The translations under genes and the position numbers were made by a program. 64,000 nt of DNA from Ornithinimicrobium pekingense DSM 21552 (GTDB lineage: Bacteria; Actinomycetota; Actinomycetes; Actinomycetales; Dermatophilaceae), in contig NZ_ATWJ01000008.1 in assembly GCF_000421185.1 (NCBI RefSeq), positions 372,001 to 436,000 of the forward strand, read 5' to 3'. The notes below the pieces were generated by a model. That model saw nothing but the letters and a program-made list of their open reading frames with translations. It had not been told where the DNA came from and made no database searches. Positions 33,152 through 42,233 of the stretch are shown here, one piece after another. The first letter of the stretch is position 1; each line of letters starts with the position of its first letter.

Positions 33152-33975
33152 TGACCGCCCCGCCGCAGGACTCACCCGTCCCGGGCGCGACGGCATACCG
33201 GCACGCGCCCCCGCCCCAGGACCTGACGCGGCCCGGCGCCCCGCCCCCGCTGCCGGCGCCCACCTACCACCGGCGTCACCGCGGCCTGCGGATCGCCGGA
33301 CTGGGCGTCGTCGGGCTGCTGGTCCTGGCCGGCGCCGCCTCGACGGTGCCCGAGATGGTCCGGGACGCCGAGGAGGAGGTCCACGCGCTGCCCGGGGGGA
33401 CGGTCGAGCTCGACCTGAGCGGCGACGTCGGCGACGTCTCCGTGCGTGAGGTCGCCGCCGGCCAGGAGCCGTCGGTCACCGCGAGCAAGCACTGGTCCTT
33501 CCGGGAGCCGACCGTGGAGGTCTCCACCACCGACGCCGTCACCTCGGTCTCGCTGGACTGCCCCCGCCTGGCGCGCTTCGGCCAGTGCTACGCCGACTGG
33601 GACGTCCTGGTGCCCGAGGGGATGGCGGTCGTGATGCGTGCCAGCGTCGGCGACGTCGACATCGCCGACGTCACCGGTGCGGTGACGGTGCGCGGCTCGG
33701 TCGGTGACGTCAGCGTGAGCGGGACCCCCGCACGCCTCGACGCCAGCACCTCGGTCGGTCAGATCGACGTCACCCTCGACGAGCCCGTCGGGACGGTCCG
33801 CCTGCGCTCGAGCGTGGGGGACGTGACCCTGCGGCTGCCCGCAGGTGTCACCTACGACGTGGACGCGGTGTCCGCCGTGGACGAGCCGGTCGTGCAGGTC
33901 CAGACCTCGACCACGTCGCCGTATGCGGTGGACGTCAGCTCCAGCGTCGGGTCGGTGCTGGTCACCGACGGCTGA
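33148..33975 (+). CDS. DUF4097-like putative adhesin, membrane anchored
   Basis: A 275-residue protein: a proline-rich cytoplasmic head (1-50), one transmembrane segment (LRIAGLGVVGLLVLAGAAS, about 54-72) and an external beta-solenoid-like domain. Short repeats of the SVGDV type (ASVGDVDIADV, GSVGDVSVSG, SSVGDVTLRL) are as in DUF4097/DUF4098 putative adhesins. Start ATG-ATG overlaps the response regulator stop. Its repeated placement with NarL-type kinases in actinobacteria suggests an envelope-stress sensor accessory; that is inference. A strong hairpin follows. Confidence 0.8.
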   Translation: MMTAPPQDSPVPGATAYRHAPPPQDLTRPGAPPPLPAPTYHRRHRGLRIAGLGVVGLLVLAGAASTVPEMVRDAEEEVHALPGGTVELDLSGDVGDVSVREVAAGQEPSVTASKHWSFREPTVEVSTTDAVTSVSLDCPRLARFGQCYADWDVLVPEGMAVVMRASVGDVDIADVTGAVTVRGSVGDVSVSGTPARLDASTSVGQIDVTLDEPVGTVRLRSSVGDVTLRLPAGVTYDVDAVSAVDEPVVQVQTSTTSPYAVDVSSSVGSVLVTDG

Positions 33976-34010
33976 CGGACCCGGCGGCTGACGGGCAGGA
34001 CGCTGCACGC

Positions 34011-34046
34011 GGAGGGCCCCCGCACCGGCTGGTGCGGGGGCCCTCC
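34011..34046. terminator. bidirectional terminator hairpin
   Basis: Perfect 16-bp stem GGAGGGCCCCCGCACC / GGTGCGGGGGCCCTCC with a GGCT tetraloop, between the convergent DUF4097-like gene and the subtilase gene. Too stable and well placed to be incidental, although the downstream T-tract is weak. Confidence 0.85.
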
Positions 34047-34082
34047 TCGTGCGTCTCGCTTCTCACGAGGTCATCGAGGACC

Positions 34083-37000
34083 TCACGGGTAGACGAGAGC
34101 CTCCAGCTGCTCCTGGACGGCCAGGGTCACGGAGTTGTAGCCACCGGCGATCGTGATCTCCTGCACGCGCAGGTCCATGATCTGCTCGAGGACCGCCGCC
34201 GGGAGGGCGTCGGACTTCGTCAGCAGGACGGGGCTGTTGTGCAGCGCCGCCACCGGGCCGGCCGCGAGCGCGTCAGCGTAGTTCTGACCCGTCGCGAGCA
34301 TGGCGTGGTCGGCCGGGCTCGCGAAGAACTCCGCGGCCACGGCCGCCGAGGTCTCGTAGCGGTTGGTGCCCGCGATCCGGACGACGTCACCGTAGGCGGC
34401 AGCCGCGTCCGCGACGTCCGAGGAGACGGCGCCGTCGCCACCCACGACCACGATGTGGGCGGGGTTGAGGCGGTCGAGCTCGGCCGCCACCGCGTTGGGC
34501 ACGCTGTCCGGCTTGGTCAGCAGGACGGGGGCGCCCTCCATCCCGGCCGGGGCCGCTGCCGACATGGCGTCGGCGTACTGCTGGCCGCTGACGAGGAAGA
34601 CCACGTCGGCGGAGCCGTACTCCTGGGCCACCGCTGCGGAGGTGCCGTAGCGGTTCGTGCCGGCCAGGCGCTCGACGACGGGCGAGTAGTCGCCCAGCCG
34701 CTGCTCCACCGTGGTCCCGATGGCACCGGGGCCACCCAGGATCACGATCCGCTCCGGGGCCAGCGTCTGCAGGGCCATCCGGGTCGGGGCGGGAAGGCTG
34801 CCGTCCTTGGCGAGCAGGACGGGTGCGTCCTGCACACCGGCCAGCGCCGAGCCGGAGAGCGCGTCGGGGAAGTCCACACCGCTGGCGATGTAGACCGTCT
34901 CGACACCCGTCTCGTAGTTCTCGACGGCGAGCTCGGCGGCGGTGGAGTACCGGTTCGGGCCCTGGGCGCGGCTGACCGCCGGGGTGTCGACGAGGCCGGT
35001 GCCGGCCCACTCGACGCCGAAGGCGGGGCTGGTCCAGGTCTCGACACCCGGCTCGCGGTCGTCGTTCCAGGCGCTGGCCTTGGTCACGTCGATCTCGATG
35101 ATGTAGTCACCGGAGGCGACGCGCTCGCGGGCGCCCGTCTCGTTGACGTACATCCCGTCCCAGGTGTAGGCGGAGATGCCGTTGCGGCTCGCGCTGCGGG
35201 CCAGGTAGTCGTACTCCAGGACGGTGCCCAGGGACTCACCCTTGGTGCCGTCGGGGTTGGCGGAGAAGACCTCCCAGTCCATCGCGCGCGCCTGGTGCTC
35301 GAAGTGCACCAGGACCGTCGGGACGTCGCCCTGGTCCATCGTGTAGGTGGTGTCCTCACCGGCGATGTTCCAGGTGCCCTCCGGGTCGACGCACTCGTGG
35401 CCGAGGAAGCGGCCGCACTCGGCGAGCTTGCCCAGGACGGGCAGCTCGAGGGCGGTGGTGCCGTCGGCGTTGATCATGTCGGCGAGGACCTCGACGTCCT
35501 GCAGGTCGAAGGACGCGCCGCCGACCGGCACGGAGTAGACGCTCGCGTCGCTGCCGGTGGCGTAGACGTAGCCGCCGAACAGGTAGTCGAACTCCGGGGA
35601 GGCGATCGTCACGTCGACGGTGGCGTGGCCGCCCGCCGGCACGGTGACGGTCGGGGCCGAGAAGGTGGCCGTCGCACCGTCGAGGTAGTAGCCCCAGTCG
35701 TTGGCGGTGCCGGAGGTGGCCACCGCGGACTCGTAGGACATCGTGTAGACCTCGGTCGCACCCGTGGTGTTGTGCAGGGTCAGGGTGTGCGTGCTGGACT
35801 CACCGGGCAGCTGCTGCCCGAGGTCGAGCATCGACGGCTCGATCACGACGTCGGTCAGGATCGTCTTGTCGACCTGGATCATGCCGGCGCCCTGACGGTG
35901 CACGACCTCCATACCGGCCGCCGGGGCGATGCTCAGCGGCACCTGCTCGGCGGAGTTCTGCAGCCGGGTCTTGACGTCGGAGACCGACAGGCTCGGGTCG
36001 GCCTCCAGCATCAGGGCCACCGCGCCCGCGACGTGCGGGGAGGCCATCGAGGTGCCGGAGAGGGTGGCGTGCGGCTGGATCTCCAGCGGGTAGGTCGAGT
36101 AGATCTGACCACCCGGGGCGGAGACGTCCGGCTTGTAGCGCAGGTCGGCGGTGGTGCCGAAGGAGCTGAAGGAGCTCATCAGGCCACCGGTCGGGCTGGC
36201 GATCGCCTCGGTGCCCTCGACCCAGGTGATGTCGGTGCTGCCGTTGGCCAGGGCCGCCTCGGCAAGCCTGGTGCCGTCGGCCTGGGAGACGGCCACCACC
36301 GGGACGGTGATCGCCGGGTCGCCCGCGACGCTGGGGTTGATCATCCCGGCGACGTTGTTGTAGATGATGACGCCGGTGGCACCTGCGGCCTGGCCGTTGC
36401 GGGCCTTCTCGTGGAAGGTGCACACGCCGCGCTGGATCAGGACCCAGTTGCCGGCGATGATCTCCTTCTGCTCGGCCGTGAACGGGTCGGCGCCGCAGGC
36501 CTGGGCCTCGACCGTCCCGGGGGTGGCCACCGCGACGGCCGGCGTGGTGCCCGACGTGGGCGGCTCCGGGGCGGGGGTGCCGACGGTGTAGGGCACGTTG
36601 TTCTCGAACTCGTCGACGAACACGTTGGCCATGTACTCGACGTTGTCGACCGAGCCGACACCGATGGTGTCGACGCCGACGCCGGGGGCGCCGGCCGAGT
36701 GCAGGCCGTCCGCGCCGCTGTTGCCGATCGAGGCGACGACGACGACGCCTTCGCGGGCCAGCGCGTCGGAGGCCTGCGCGGTCGGGTACTCGGCCCAGGC
36801 GGAGAACGCCGAGCCGATGGACATGTTGACCACGTCCATGCTGTCGGACAGCGACTGCTCCATCGCGCGGAGCATGATGTCGCCCTCGGTCGAGCCGTCG
36901 CAGCCGAAGACGCGGTAGGCGCCGAAGGTGACGCCCGGGGCCACACCGGTGACCTCGCCGTCCGCACCGACGATGCCGGCCACGTGCGTGCCGTGGCCGC

Positions 37001-37733
37001 CGCAGTCGTCGGGGTTGCGGTCGGGCATGGGCTTGGGCTGGTAGGCGTCGGTGCTCGGGTCGGCGTTGTAGTCGTCGCCGACGAAGTCGTAGCCGAACGC
37101 GATGCGCTCCGTCGGGAACGCGGTGCTGCCCGGGGTGCCGTTGCCGCCCAGGTCGGGGTGGTCGATGTCGACACCGCTGTCGATGATGCCCACGCGCACG
37201 CCGGTGCCGTCGTAGCCCAGCTCGCTCTGGACCACGTCCGCGCCGGTCATCGTGATGGCGCTGAACAGCTCGGGGTCGAGGGTGGTCGACTCGGGCCGCT
37301 CCGGTGCGTCGATGATGCCGATCGGGAAGATCGCCTCGACGACCCCCGAGCCCGCGACGTCGAGCAGGTCGGCCTCGGCCACGTTGACGGACACGCCGTT
37401 CCACAGCGACCCGAACTCCTGACGGACCTCGACCTCGACGCCCGCATCCTCGACGTCCGCCAGGAACTGCTGGCGCTCGGCCTGGATCGTCGCCATGGAC
37501 CCGCCCAGGGTGGTGGGCTCGCTGGCGAACTGGACGAAGAAGGCGTTGGGTGCCATCTCCGCCCCGGTGATCTGGTTGCCCTGGATCTTGCTCTCCGGCG
37601 CCGGCGATCCCGGCGCGATCTGCTTGTCGTCGGCACTGGCGGACAGGGGCGCGAGGAACGCACCCGTCATGGCCAGCGCGGCGACACCGGCAAGAGCACG
37701 GCGTGGGGGTAGTCCCCGGTGTGCTGATGTCAC
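34083..37733 (-). CDS. secreted subtilisin-like serine protease (S8) with PA domain and CWB2 repeats
   Basis: A 1,216-residue exported protease. Signal peptide 1-34 (two Arg, hydrophobic core, ASA cleavage). Inhibitor/propeptide-like region about 60-145. S8 catalytic domain with D185 (VGIIDSGVDIDHP), H247 (GGHGTHVAG) and S562 (LSGTSMASPHVAG). A protease-associated (PA) domain is inserted about 400-510, as in C5a-peptidase/vpr-type subtilases. Fn3-like domains lie about 640-910. Three CWB2 repeats lie about 925-1216, beginning NRYSTAAELA, NRYGTSAAVA and NRYETSAAVA; they should anchor it to the wall. GTG at 37733 follows GGGAG. An 11-bp direct repeat of GTTACG/GTAACG lies upstream. Confidence 0.93.
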   Translation of the reverse strand: MTSAHRGLPPRRALAGVAALAMTGAFLAPLSASADDKQIAPGSPAPESKIQGNQITGAEMAPNAFFVQFASEPTTLGGSMATIQAERQQFLADVEDAGVEVEVRQEFGSLWNGVSVNVAEADLLDVAGSGVVEAIFPIGIIDAPERPESTTLDPELFSAITMTGADVVQSELGYDGTGVRVGIIDSGVDIDHPDLGGNGTPGSTAFPTERIAFGYDFVGDDYNADPSTDAYQPKPMPDRNPDDCGGHGTHVAGIVGADGEVTGVAPGVTFGAYRVFGCDGSTEGDIMLRAMEQSLSDSMDVVNMSIGSAFSAWAEYPTAQASDALAREGVVVVASIGNSGADGLHSAGAPGVGVDTIGVGSVDNVEYMANVFVDEFENNVPYTVGTPAPEPPTSGTTPAVAVATPGTVEAQACGADPFTAEQKEIIAGNWVLIQRGVCTFHEKARNGQAAGATGVIIYNNVAGMINPSVAGDPAITVPVVAVSQADGTRLAEAALANGSTDITWVEGTEAIASPTGGLMSSFSSFGTTADLRYKPDVSAPGGQIYSTYPLEIQPHATLSGTSMASPHVAGAVALMLEADPSLSVSDVKTRLQNSAEQVPLSIAPAAGMEVVHRQGAGMIQVDKTILTDVVIEPSMLDLGQQLPGESSTHTLTLHNTTGATEVYTMSYESAVATSGTANDWGYYLDGATATFSAPTVTVPAGGHATVDVTIASPEFDYLFGGYVYATGSDASVYSVPVGGASFDLQDVEVLADMINADGTTALELPVLGKLAECGRFLGHECVDPEGTWNIAGEDTTYTMDQGDVPTVLVHFEHQARAMDWEVFSANPDGTKGESLGTVLEYDYLARSASRNGISAYTWDGMYVNETGARERVASGDYIIEIDVTKASAWNDDREPGVETWTSPAFGVEWAGTGLVDTPAVSRAQGPNRYSTAAELAVENYETGVETVYIASGVDFPDALSGSALAGVQDAPVLLAKDGSLPAPTRMALQTLAPERIVILGGPGAIGTTVEQRLGDYSPVVERLAGTNRYGTSAAVAQEYGSADVVFLVSGQQYADAMSAAAPAGMEGAPVLLTKPDSVPNAVAAELDRLNPAHIVVVGGDGAVSSDVADAAAAYGDVVRIAGTNRYETSAAVAAEFFASPADHAMLATGQNYADALAAGPVAALHNSPVLLTKSDALPAAVLEQIMDLRVQEITIAGGYNSVTLAVQEQLEALVYP

Positions 37734-37824
37734 GCGATATCTCCCTTGATGACGCGCGGGCGCCCGGTCTGGCGCACGCAGTCCACGAGCCTACGTAACT
37801 TGTCGGCCCACAGGGCGCATTCAG

Positions 37825-37841
37825 GTTACGATCGGGTAACG
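37825..37841. promoter_or_regulatory. MtrA-like direct repeat GTTACG-N5-GTAACG
   Basis: GTTACG (37825-37830) and GTAACG (37836-37841) are exactly 11 nt apart, and a further GTAACT lies at 37795. This matches the spacing and core of sites reported for the actinobacterial cell-envelope regulator MtrA. It sits about 100 nt upstream of the subtilase start. The gap 37734-37874 holds no gene. Confidence 0.45.
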
Positions 37842-37874
37842 ATGGCGGCACACGGGCGGACAACACTTGGACCT

Positions 37875-38252
37875 TCAGGTCCGCCCTTCCCGGTCCTCGG
37901 CCCCCGTGTAGAACCACCGGCCCGCGCGCCGCGTGAAACGGCTGCGCTCGGCGAGCTCGCCACCGACGTGGGAGGCCACGAACTCCACCACACCCGCCGT
38001 GTCGTCCGGTCCGCCGTCGACGACCTCGAGCACCCGCAGCCCGGTCCAGCGGTCGTCGCCGAGATAGGGCTCCTCCGGCCGGGTGCGCGGGTCCCAGGTC
38101 CGCCACAGGTGCTCGCGGTCCCCCAGGGCGTATGCCGTGTAGCGGCTGCGCAGGAGCTCCTCGGCGGTGCCGGCGAGCCGCTCGGTCGACAGCAGCGGAC
38201 CGCAGCAGGCGTCGAGGAGTCGTCCGGTCCCGCACGGGCAGAGGTCGCTCAT
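37875..38252 (-). CDS. YchJ-like SEC-C motif protein
   Basis: A 125-residue protein. The N-terminal zinc-binding SEC-C-like motif is CPCGTGRLLDACCG, followed by the YchJ/UPF0225 NTF2-like domain (LLRSRYTAYALGD, then LWRTWDP, and VEFVASHVG, then SRFTRRAGRWFYTGAE). Function unknown in the family. ATG at 38252 has CGGAGG directly upstream and TACGAT 7 nt before the start, so it could be read either way. Confidence 0.88.
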   Translation of the reverse strand: MSDLCPCGTGRLLDACCGPLLSTERLAGTAEELLRSRYTAYALGDREHLWRTWDPRTRPEEPYLGDDRWTGLRVLEVVDGGPDDTAGVVEFVASHVGGELAERSRFTRRAGRWFYTGAEDREGRT

Positions 38253-38345
38253 CCTCCGGATCGTAGACACGGTGGGGCGCCCGGCGCCCGGTCGGCACCG
38301 GCGGGTCCCCTGGCGGGCCGTCGCGCCAGCCGCTTGAATGCCGGT

Positions 38346-39743
38346 ATGCAGCCCGACCCGTCCCGCGTCCCCGTCCAGCCCGTGCCCGAGGCACCCGCGG
38401 CCTTCGTCGGCTGGACCGCCGCCGGGCCCGTGGACACCCCCGTGCGGGTCACCAGCGTGGAGGACTACCGGGCGAGCTTCGGCACCCGGCCGGGCGACCC
38501 CGAGGCCTCCCCCCTGGACCGTGCGGTCGAGCTCTTTTTCGCAGGCGGGGGGACCGACGCCGTCGTGGTGGGTGCGTCCGGCCCGACGGCCGGCCACGTC
38601 GTCCCGCCGGGCGGCGTCGGCGGTCTCGCCGCGCTGCGCGAGCCCTTCTCGCTCCTGGTCCTGCCCGGGCTGACGACCGCCGCGAGCCGCGCCGTCTCCG
38701 CGGCCCTCGCGCGCTGCGAGGAGGAGCGGGCGGTGCTGCTGCTCGACCTGCCTGCGGACTCCGACGCGCGCACGGCCGGGCTGCGCGCGGACCGGGTGGA
38801 CGGGCCCCGCGACCGGGTCGCCGTCTACCACCCCTGGCTCCTCGCCGGCGGTGCCACCGTGGCCCCCAGCGGGGCCGTGGCCGGGGTCGTCGCCAGCACC
38901 TCCGCCCGTCGTGGCGTGGCCGACACCCCCGCGGGGGACCAGGCGGAGCTGCGTGGTGCCGACGGGCTCGCCCTCGACCTGGCGGCGGCCGGCGCCGAGC
39001 TGCTGGCGGCCCACGGGGTCAACGCCCTGCGCGACCTCCCGGACCGACGACGCGTCGTCTGGGGCGGCCGGCTGCTCGCGGCGACCGAGGCGACCGAGCC
39101 GTCCGGGCGCTTCCTGGCGGTGCGGCGTCTGACCGACCACGTCCTGTCCTCCCTCGAGGCGGGTATGGCGTTCGTCGCCGGGCGCCGCACGGACCCGGGC
39201 CTGGCCGACCTTGTCCGGGTGCGTGCCGAGGACTTCCTCACCGAGCTGTGGCGGACCGGTGCGCTGGCCGGCGTCAGCGCGCAGGAGGCGTTCTTCGTGC
39301 GCTGCGACGGGACCACCACCCCCGCCGCCGACCTCGCCGCCGGCCGGATGGTGCTGCGCCTGGGCCTGGCGACGGTGCGGCCGTCGGAGTTCGAGGTGCA
39401 CGACCTCGTGCTCAGCACCGCGGGCGGGCACGGGCCGGAGGTGCTCGCGCCACCGGTCGCGCTCGCCCGCGCGGCGGACCTGGCCCGCGAGCGCCTCACG
39501 GTCGTGCGCCGGGAAGACCTGGCCGCCCTGACGTCGGGCCACCTGCAGGAGACGGAGCGCCGGCTGGCGCGGGTCTTCGACTCGGCCGCCCATGCCGGCA
39601 CGGTGCTGGTCCTGGAGGAGGCCGACGCGGTCCTCGGCCGCGACGACGGCGCGGGGCGTCGGCACGGCGTCGAGGTGGTCCGCCTGCTCGACCGGCTCTC
39701 CCGCGAGACCGACGTCCCCTACGTCCTGGCCCGCCGCCCCTGA
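38346..39743 (+). CDS. orphan contractile tail sheath-like protein with C-terminal AAA+ fragment
   Basis: A 465-residue protein. The N-terminal APAAFVGWTAAGPVDTPVRV then SVEDYRASFG, and a FFAGGGTDAVVV segment match the start of phage and contractile-injection-system sheaths (COG3497). The C-terminal sheath domain is nearly canonical: VWGGRLLAA, then FLAVRRLTDHVLSSLEAGM, a FLTELWRTGALAG segment, EAFFVRCDGTTT and RPSEFEVHDLVLSTAGG (to about residue 365). The last roughly 80 residues look like part of an AAA+ domain: LQETERRLARVFDSA, then LVLEEADAVLGRDD and VEVVRLLDRLSRE. Walker A is missing and Walker B reads EE instead of DE. TTGAAT is 6 nt before the ATG. No other tail genes are near. Confidence 0.82.
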   Translation: MQPDPSRVPVQPVPEAPAAFVGWTAAGPVDTPVRVTSVEDYRASFGTRPGDPEASPLDRAVELFFAGGGTDAVVVGASGPTAGHVVPPGGVGGLAALREPFSLLVLPGLTTAASRAVSAALARCEEERAVLLLDLPADSDARTAGLRADRVDGPRDRVAVYHPWLLAGGATVAPSGAVAGVVASTSARRGVADTPAGDQAELRGADGLALDLAAAGAELLAAHGVNALRDLPDRRRVVWGGRLLAATEATEPSGRFLAVRRLTDHVLSSLEAGMAFVAGRRTDPGLADLVRVRAEDFLTELWRTGALAGVSAQEAFFVRCDGTTTPAADLAAGRMVLRLGLATVRPSEFEVHDLVLSTAGGHGPEVLAPPVALARAADLARERLTVVRREDLAALTSGHLQETERRLARVFDSAAHAGTVLVLEEADAVLGRDDGAGRRHGVEVVRLLDRLSRETDVPYVLARRP

Positions 39744-39782
39744 CGGTGTCTCACGGCATACCCCGTGTCCCGGGGCACGCGC

Positions 39783-39825
39783 CGAGGGGCGCCGGCCCCG
39801 CTCGCGCGGTGCCGACGCCCCCTCG
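39783..39825. terminator. imperfect hairpin between convergent genes
   Basis: CGAGGGGCGCCGGC and GCCGACGCCCCCTCG can pair with small bulges, between the ends of the sheath gene (plus) and the LVIVD gene (minus). Placement supports a bidirectional terminator; the pairing is imperfect. Confidence 0.4.
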
Positions 39826-39842
39826 TGCGGACGCGGGTCGGG

Positions 39843-41279
39843 TCAGTTGCCGTTGCCGACGTAGCGGGGCTGCGTCTGCGGGTTGAGCGTGTTCATCCGG
39901 ACCTTGGCGGCCGGGTCGGTCCGCGGGTCGTCGATCCTGAGCACGTCCAGGCCCTCGGTGATGTCCGAGGAGTAGATGTGGCCGTTGTAGTAGTACGACG
40001 ACCACGCGCCGCCGAGGGCCGCGGGCTCGAGCGGGCCGCGCTCGAAGTGGGCGAACTCCTCCGGGTTGGCCGAGTCGGTGAAGTCGTGGACGGACAGGCC
40101 GCCCTGGTACCACGCCTGCACCATGATGTCCGAGCCCTTCACCGGGATCAGCGAGCCGTTGTGGGCCACGCAGTTCTCGGTCGTGGACTGGGTGCGCGGG
40201 ATCTTGTAGTAGGACTGGAACGACAGGTTGCCGCGCCGGTCCAGGTCGTAGATCGCGTTGGCGCCCTTGGTGTCCGGGACGCTGTCGACGCACGTCGCCG
40301 CACCGCCACCGCCCAGCTCGTCGGTGAAGACGACCTTGGTGGCGTCCTGGTTGAAGGTCGCCGAGTGCCAGAAGGCGAAGTTCTCGGTGTCGCGGACCCG
40401 CTCGACGACCTTGGGGTTCACCGGGTCCTTGATGTCCAGGATGATCCCGTCACCCATGCAGGCACCCGCCGCGATGTTGCGGTTGGGGTAGGCGGTGATG
40501 TCGTGGCAGCCCGTCGTCTGGCGTGACCCGGTGCCTTCCGGGTTCCCGCCGCCGTCCTCGGCGAAGAGGTTCGGCTTGGCGACAACCGCGGCCGCGCCCG
40601 GGTCAGCCACCGGGACGTCGATGATCGAGATCGAGTCGTGCGGGGGCTGGCAGTTGGGGTTGCTCGCGCTCGGGCTGTAGCTGCTGACGTAGACGTAGAT
40701 GTTCTTCTTGTTCTTGCTCGGCACGAGCGTCTGCGTGTGCGAGCCGCAGTCGGTGCGGACGCCCGCGACGTACTGCGGGTTGCGCACGTCGCTGATGTCG
40801 AAGACGCGCACGCCCTCCCAGGCGTCCGGGTTGGCGGTGCTGGACGACTCGCTCTCACAGGTGTTGTCGGTGCGGGCGTAGTCGACCGCGAGGAAGAGCA
40901 GGTCTCCCTCGACGCTGATGTCACCCTGGCCGCCGGGGCAGTAGACCTCGGTGATGATCTCCGGGTCGGCCGGGTCGGCGATGTCGACGACCCAGAAGCC
41001 GTTGTAGTTGCCGACGAACGCCAGGTCGTCCTGGAAGGCCATGTCCGAGCCGAACTCACCCTCGAAGACGGCGGGCTTGGGCAGGTTGGCCAGGTAGGTG
41101 ATGTTGTCGCTCTTGGAGATCTCACCGGGCTCCAGGGTGGCCGCCGCGGCGTTCTCGGCGGTGGCCTCACCCTGGCCCGGCAGGGCCAGGCCGGTCGAGG
41201 CGCTCGTGAGCGTCAGCGCGGCCGCACCCAGCAGGGCGAGGCCGGTGCGGCGTCCGCGTCGTTGCGGGCGTTTCGTCAT
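39843..41279 (-). CDS. secreted LVIVD-repeat beta-propeller protein
   Basis: A 478-residue exported protein. The signal peptide has many Arg (KRPQRRGRRTG), a hydrophobic core and LALPG cleavage. Beta-propeller LVIVD-like repeats follow: FWVVDIADPADPEIITEV, then VRVFDISDVRNPQYVAGV, ISIIDVP, IILDIKDPVNPKVVERV and LSVHDFTDSANPEEFAHF. Several Cys suggest extracellular disulfides. Function unknown; such propellers often mediate surface protein contacts. 177 nt upstream, shared divergently with the DUF305 gene, hold no recognisable feature. Confidence 0.85.
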   Translation of the reverse strand: MTKRPQRRGRRTGLALLGAAALTLTSASTGLALPGQGEATAENAAAATLEPGEISKSDNITYLANLPKPAVFEGEFGSDMAFQDDLAFVGNYNGFWVVDIADPADPEIITEVYCPGGQGDISVEGDLLFLAVDYARTDNTCESESSSTANPDAWEGVRVFDISDVRNPQYVAGVRTDCGSHTQTLVPSKNKKNIYVYVSSYSPSASNPNCQPPHDSISIIDVPVADPGAAAVVAKPNLFAEDGGGNPEGTGSRQTTGCHDITAYPNRNIAAGACMGDGIILDIKDPVNPKVVERVRDTENFAFWHSATFNQDATKVVFTDELGGGGAATCVDSVPDTKGANAIYDLDRRGNLSFQSYYKIPRTQSTTENCVAHNGSLIPVKGSDIMVQAWYQGGLSVHDFTDSANPEEFAHFERGPLEPAALGGAWSSYYYNGHIYSSDITEGLDVLRIDDPRTDPAAKVRMNTLNPQTQPRYVGNGN

Positions 41280-41456
41280 GCGGGGTCCTTCCTCTCCGGG
41301 ACCCTCCAGGGGCGCAGGGTCGACGTCCGGTGCGCCCGACAGTAGGCAGCGTGAACGGCCCGCGGACCCGGCTTTGCCAACTTCTTACGCGATCAGAACG
41401 GTTCCTTGACCTGCGCCCTCTGTCGCTCCTGCGGGTGCCGTGATGGGGTTGGGCCC

Positions 41457-42182
41457 ATGCCCGCACGCCCCCTCCCGACGCTGCTCGTGGCCGCCCTGGT
41501 CGGCCTCGGCGCGTCCGCCTGCTCCTCCACCGAGCAGCCCTCCGCGACCACCGTCACCCCCGACCGGCCGGTCATCCAGCCGGGTGCGCCGGGGGAGGCG
41601 AGCACCACCCACACCGGACCGATCGCCATACCCGTCGAGCAGCCCACCGACGCCGACGTGCTCTTCGTGAAGTCGATGATCGTGCACCACGCCCAGGCCA
41701 TCGAGATGGTCGACCTCGCCGAGGACGGCCTGGAGGACCGGCAGGTCGTCGCGCTCGCCGAGCGGATCCGCGCGGCGCAGGGTCCGGAGGTCGGCGCGAT
41801 GGCGGCCTGGCTTGCGGAACAGGACGAGCTCGTCCCGCCCGAGGCCGCGGACGTCGGCGTGGACGTGGAGGCCCTCGGCGGGGAGCTCGGGGCCCGACCC
41901 CGCGGAGGTGGGCACGCCCACGCCACGGGCGGGCAGGAGACCATGGCGGGTATGGCGTCGCCCGAGCAGCTGGAGCGGCTCGGGTCCGCCCGGGGCCAGG
42001 AGGCCGACCTGCTCTTCCTCGAGCTGATGACCGCCCACCACGAGGGCGCGCTCGACATGATCGACCAGCACGGAGCCGGTGGCCTCGACGTGCGGGCGCG
42101 GGAGATGGCCGACGAGATGTCGGTCGAGCAGACCGCCGAGATCGGGCGGATGGCCGAGCTGCGCGACCGCATCCTGGGGTGA
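41457..42182 (+). CDS. DUF305 lipoprotein
   Basis: A 241-residue exported protein. The signal peptide ends LGASAC, a weak lipobox with Cys, so membrane lipidation is probable. The DUF305 ferritin-like four-helix domain shows paired metal-binding motifs MIVHHAQAIEMVDLA and LMTAHHEGALDMID (HH and E/D-M). The family is linked in places to copper handling, but no copper genes are here. ATG at 41457 fits the signal peptide. The ABC exporter starts about 50 nt downstream on the same strand. Confidence 0.85.
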   Translation: MPARPLPTLLVAALVGLGASACSSTEQPSATTVTPDRPVIQPGAPGEASTTHTGPIAIPVEQPTDADVLFVKSMIVHHAQAIEMVDLAEDGLEDRQVVALAERIRAAQGPEVGAMAAWLAEQDELVPPEAADVGVDVEALGGELGARPRGGGHAHATGGQETMAGMASPEQLERLGSARGQEADLLFLELMTAHHEGALDMIDQHGAGGLDVRAREMADEMSVEQTAEIGRMAELRDRILG

Positions 42183-42233
42183 GGCCAGGACAAAGCCCGT
42201 GACCCTGTCAGCCCGTGGGGGCAGAATGCACGG

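Noticed and set aside
34032-37712. A 1,226-codon plus-strand frame opposite the subtilase
   Set aside because: Same mirror effect; the minus-strand frame carries signal peptide, catalytic triad and CWB2 repeats.
38346-39743. Remnant prophage
   Set aside because: No integrase, portal, terminase, tape measure or att-like repeats lie around the sheath gene, and composition matches the neighbours.
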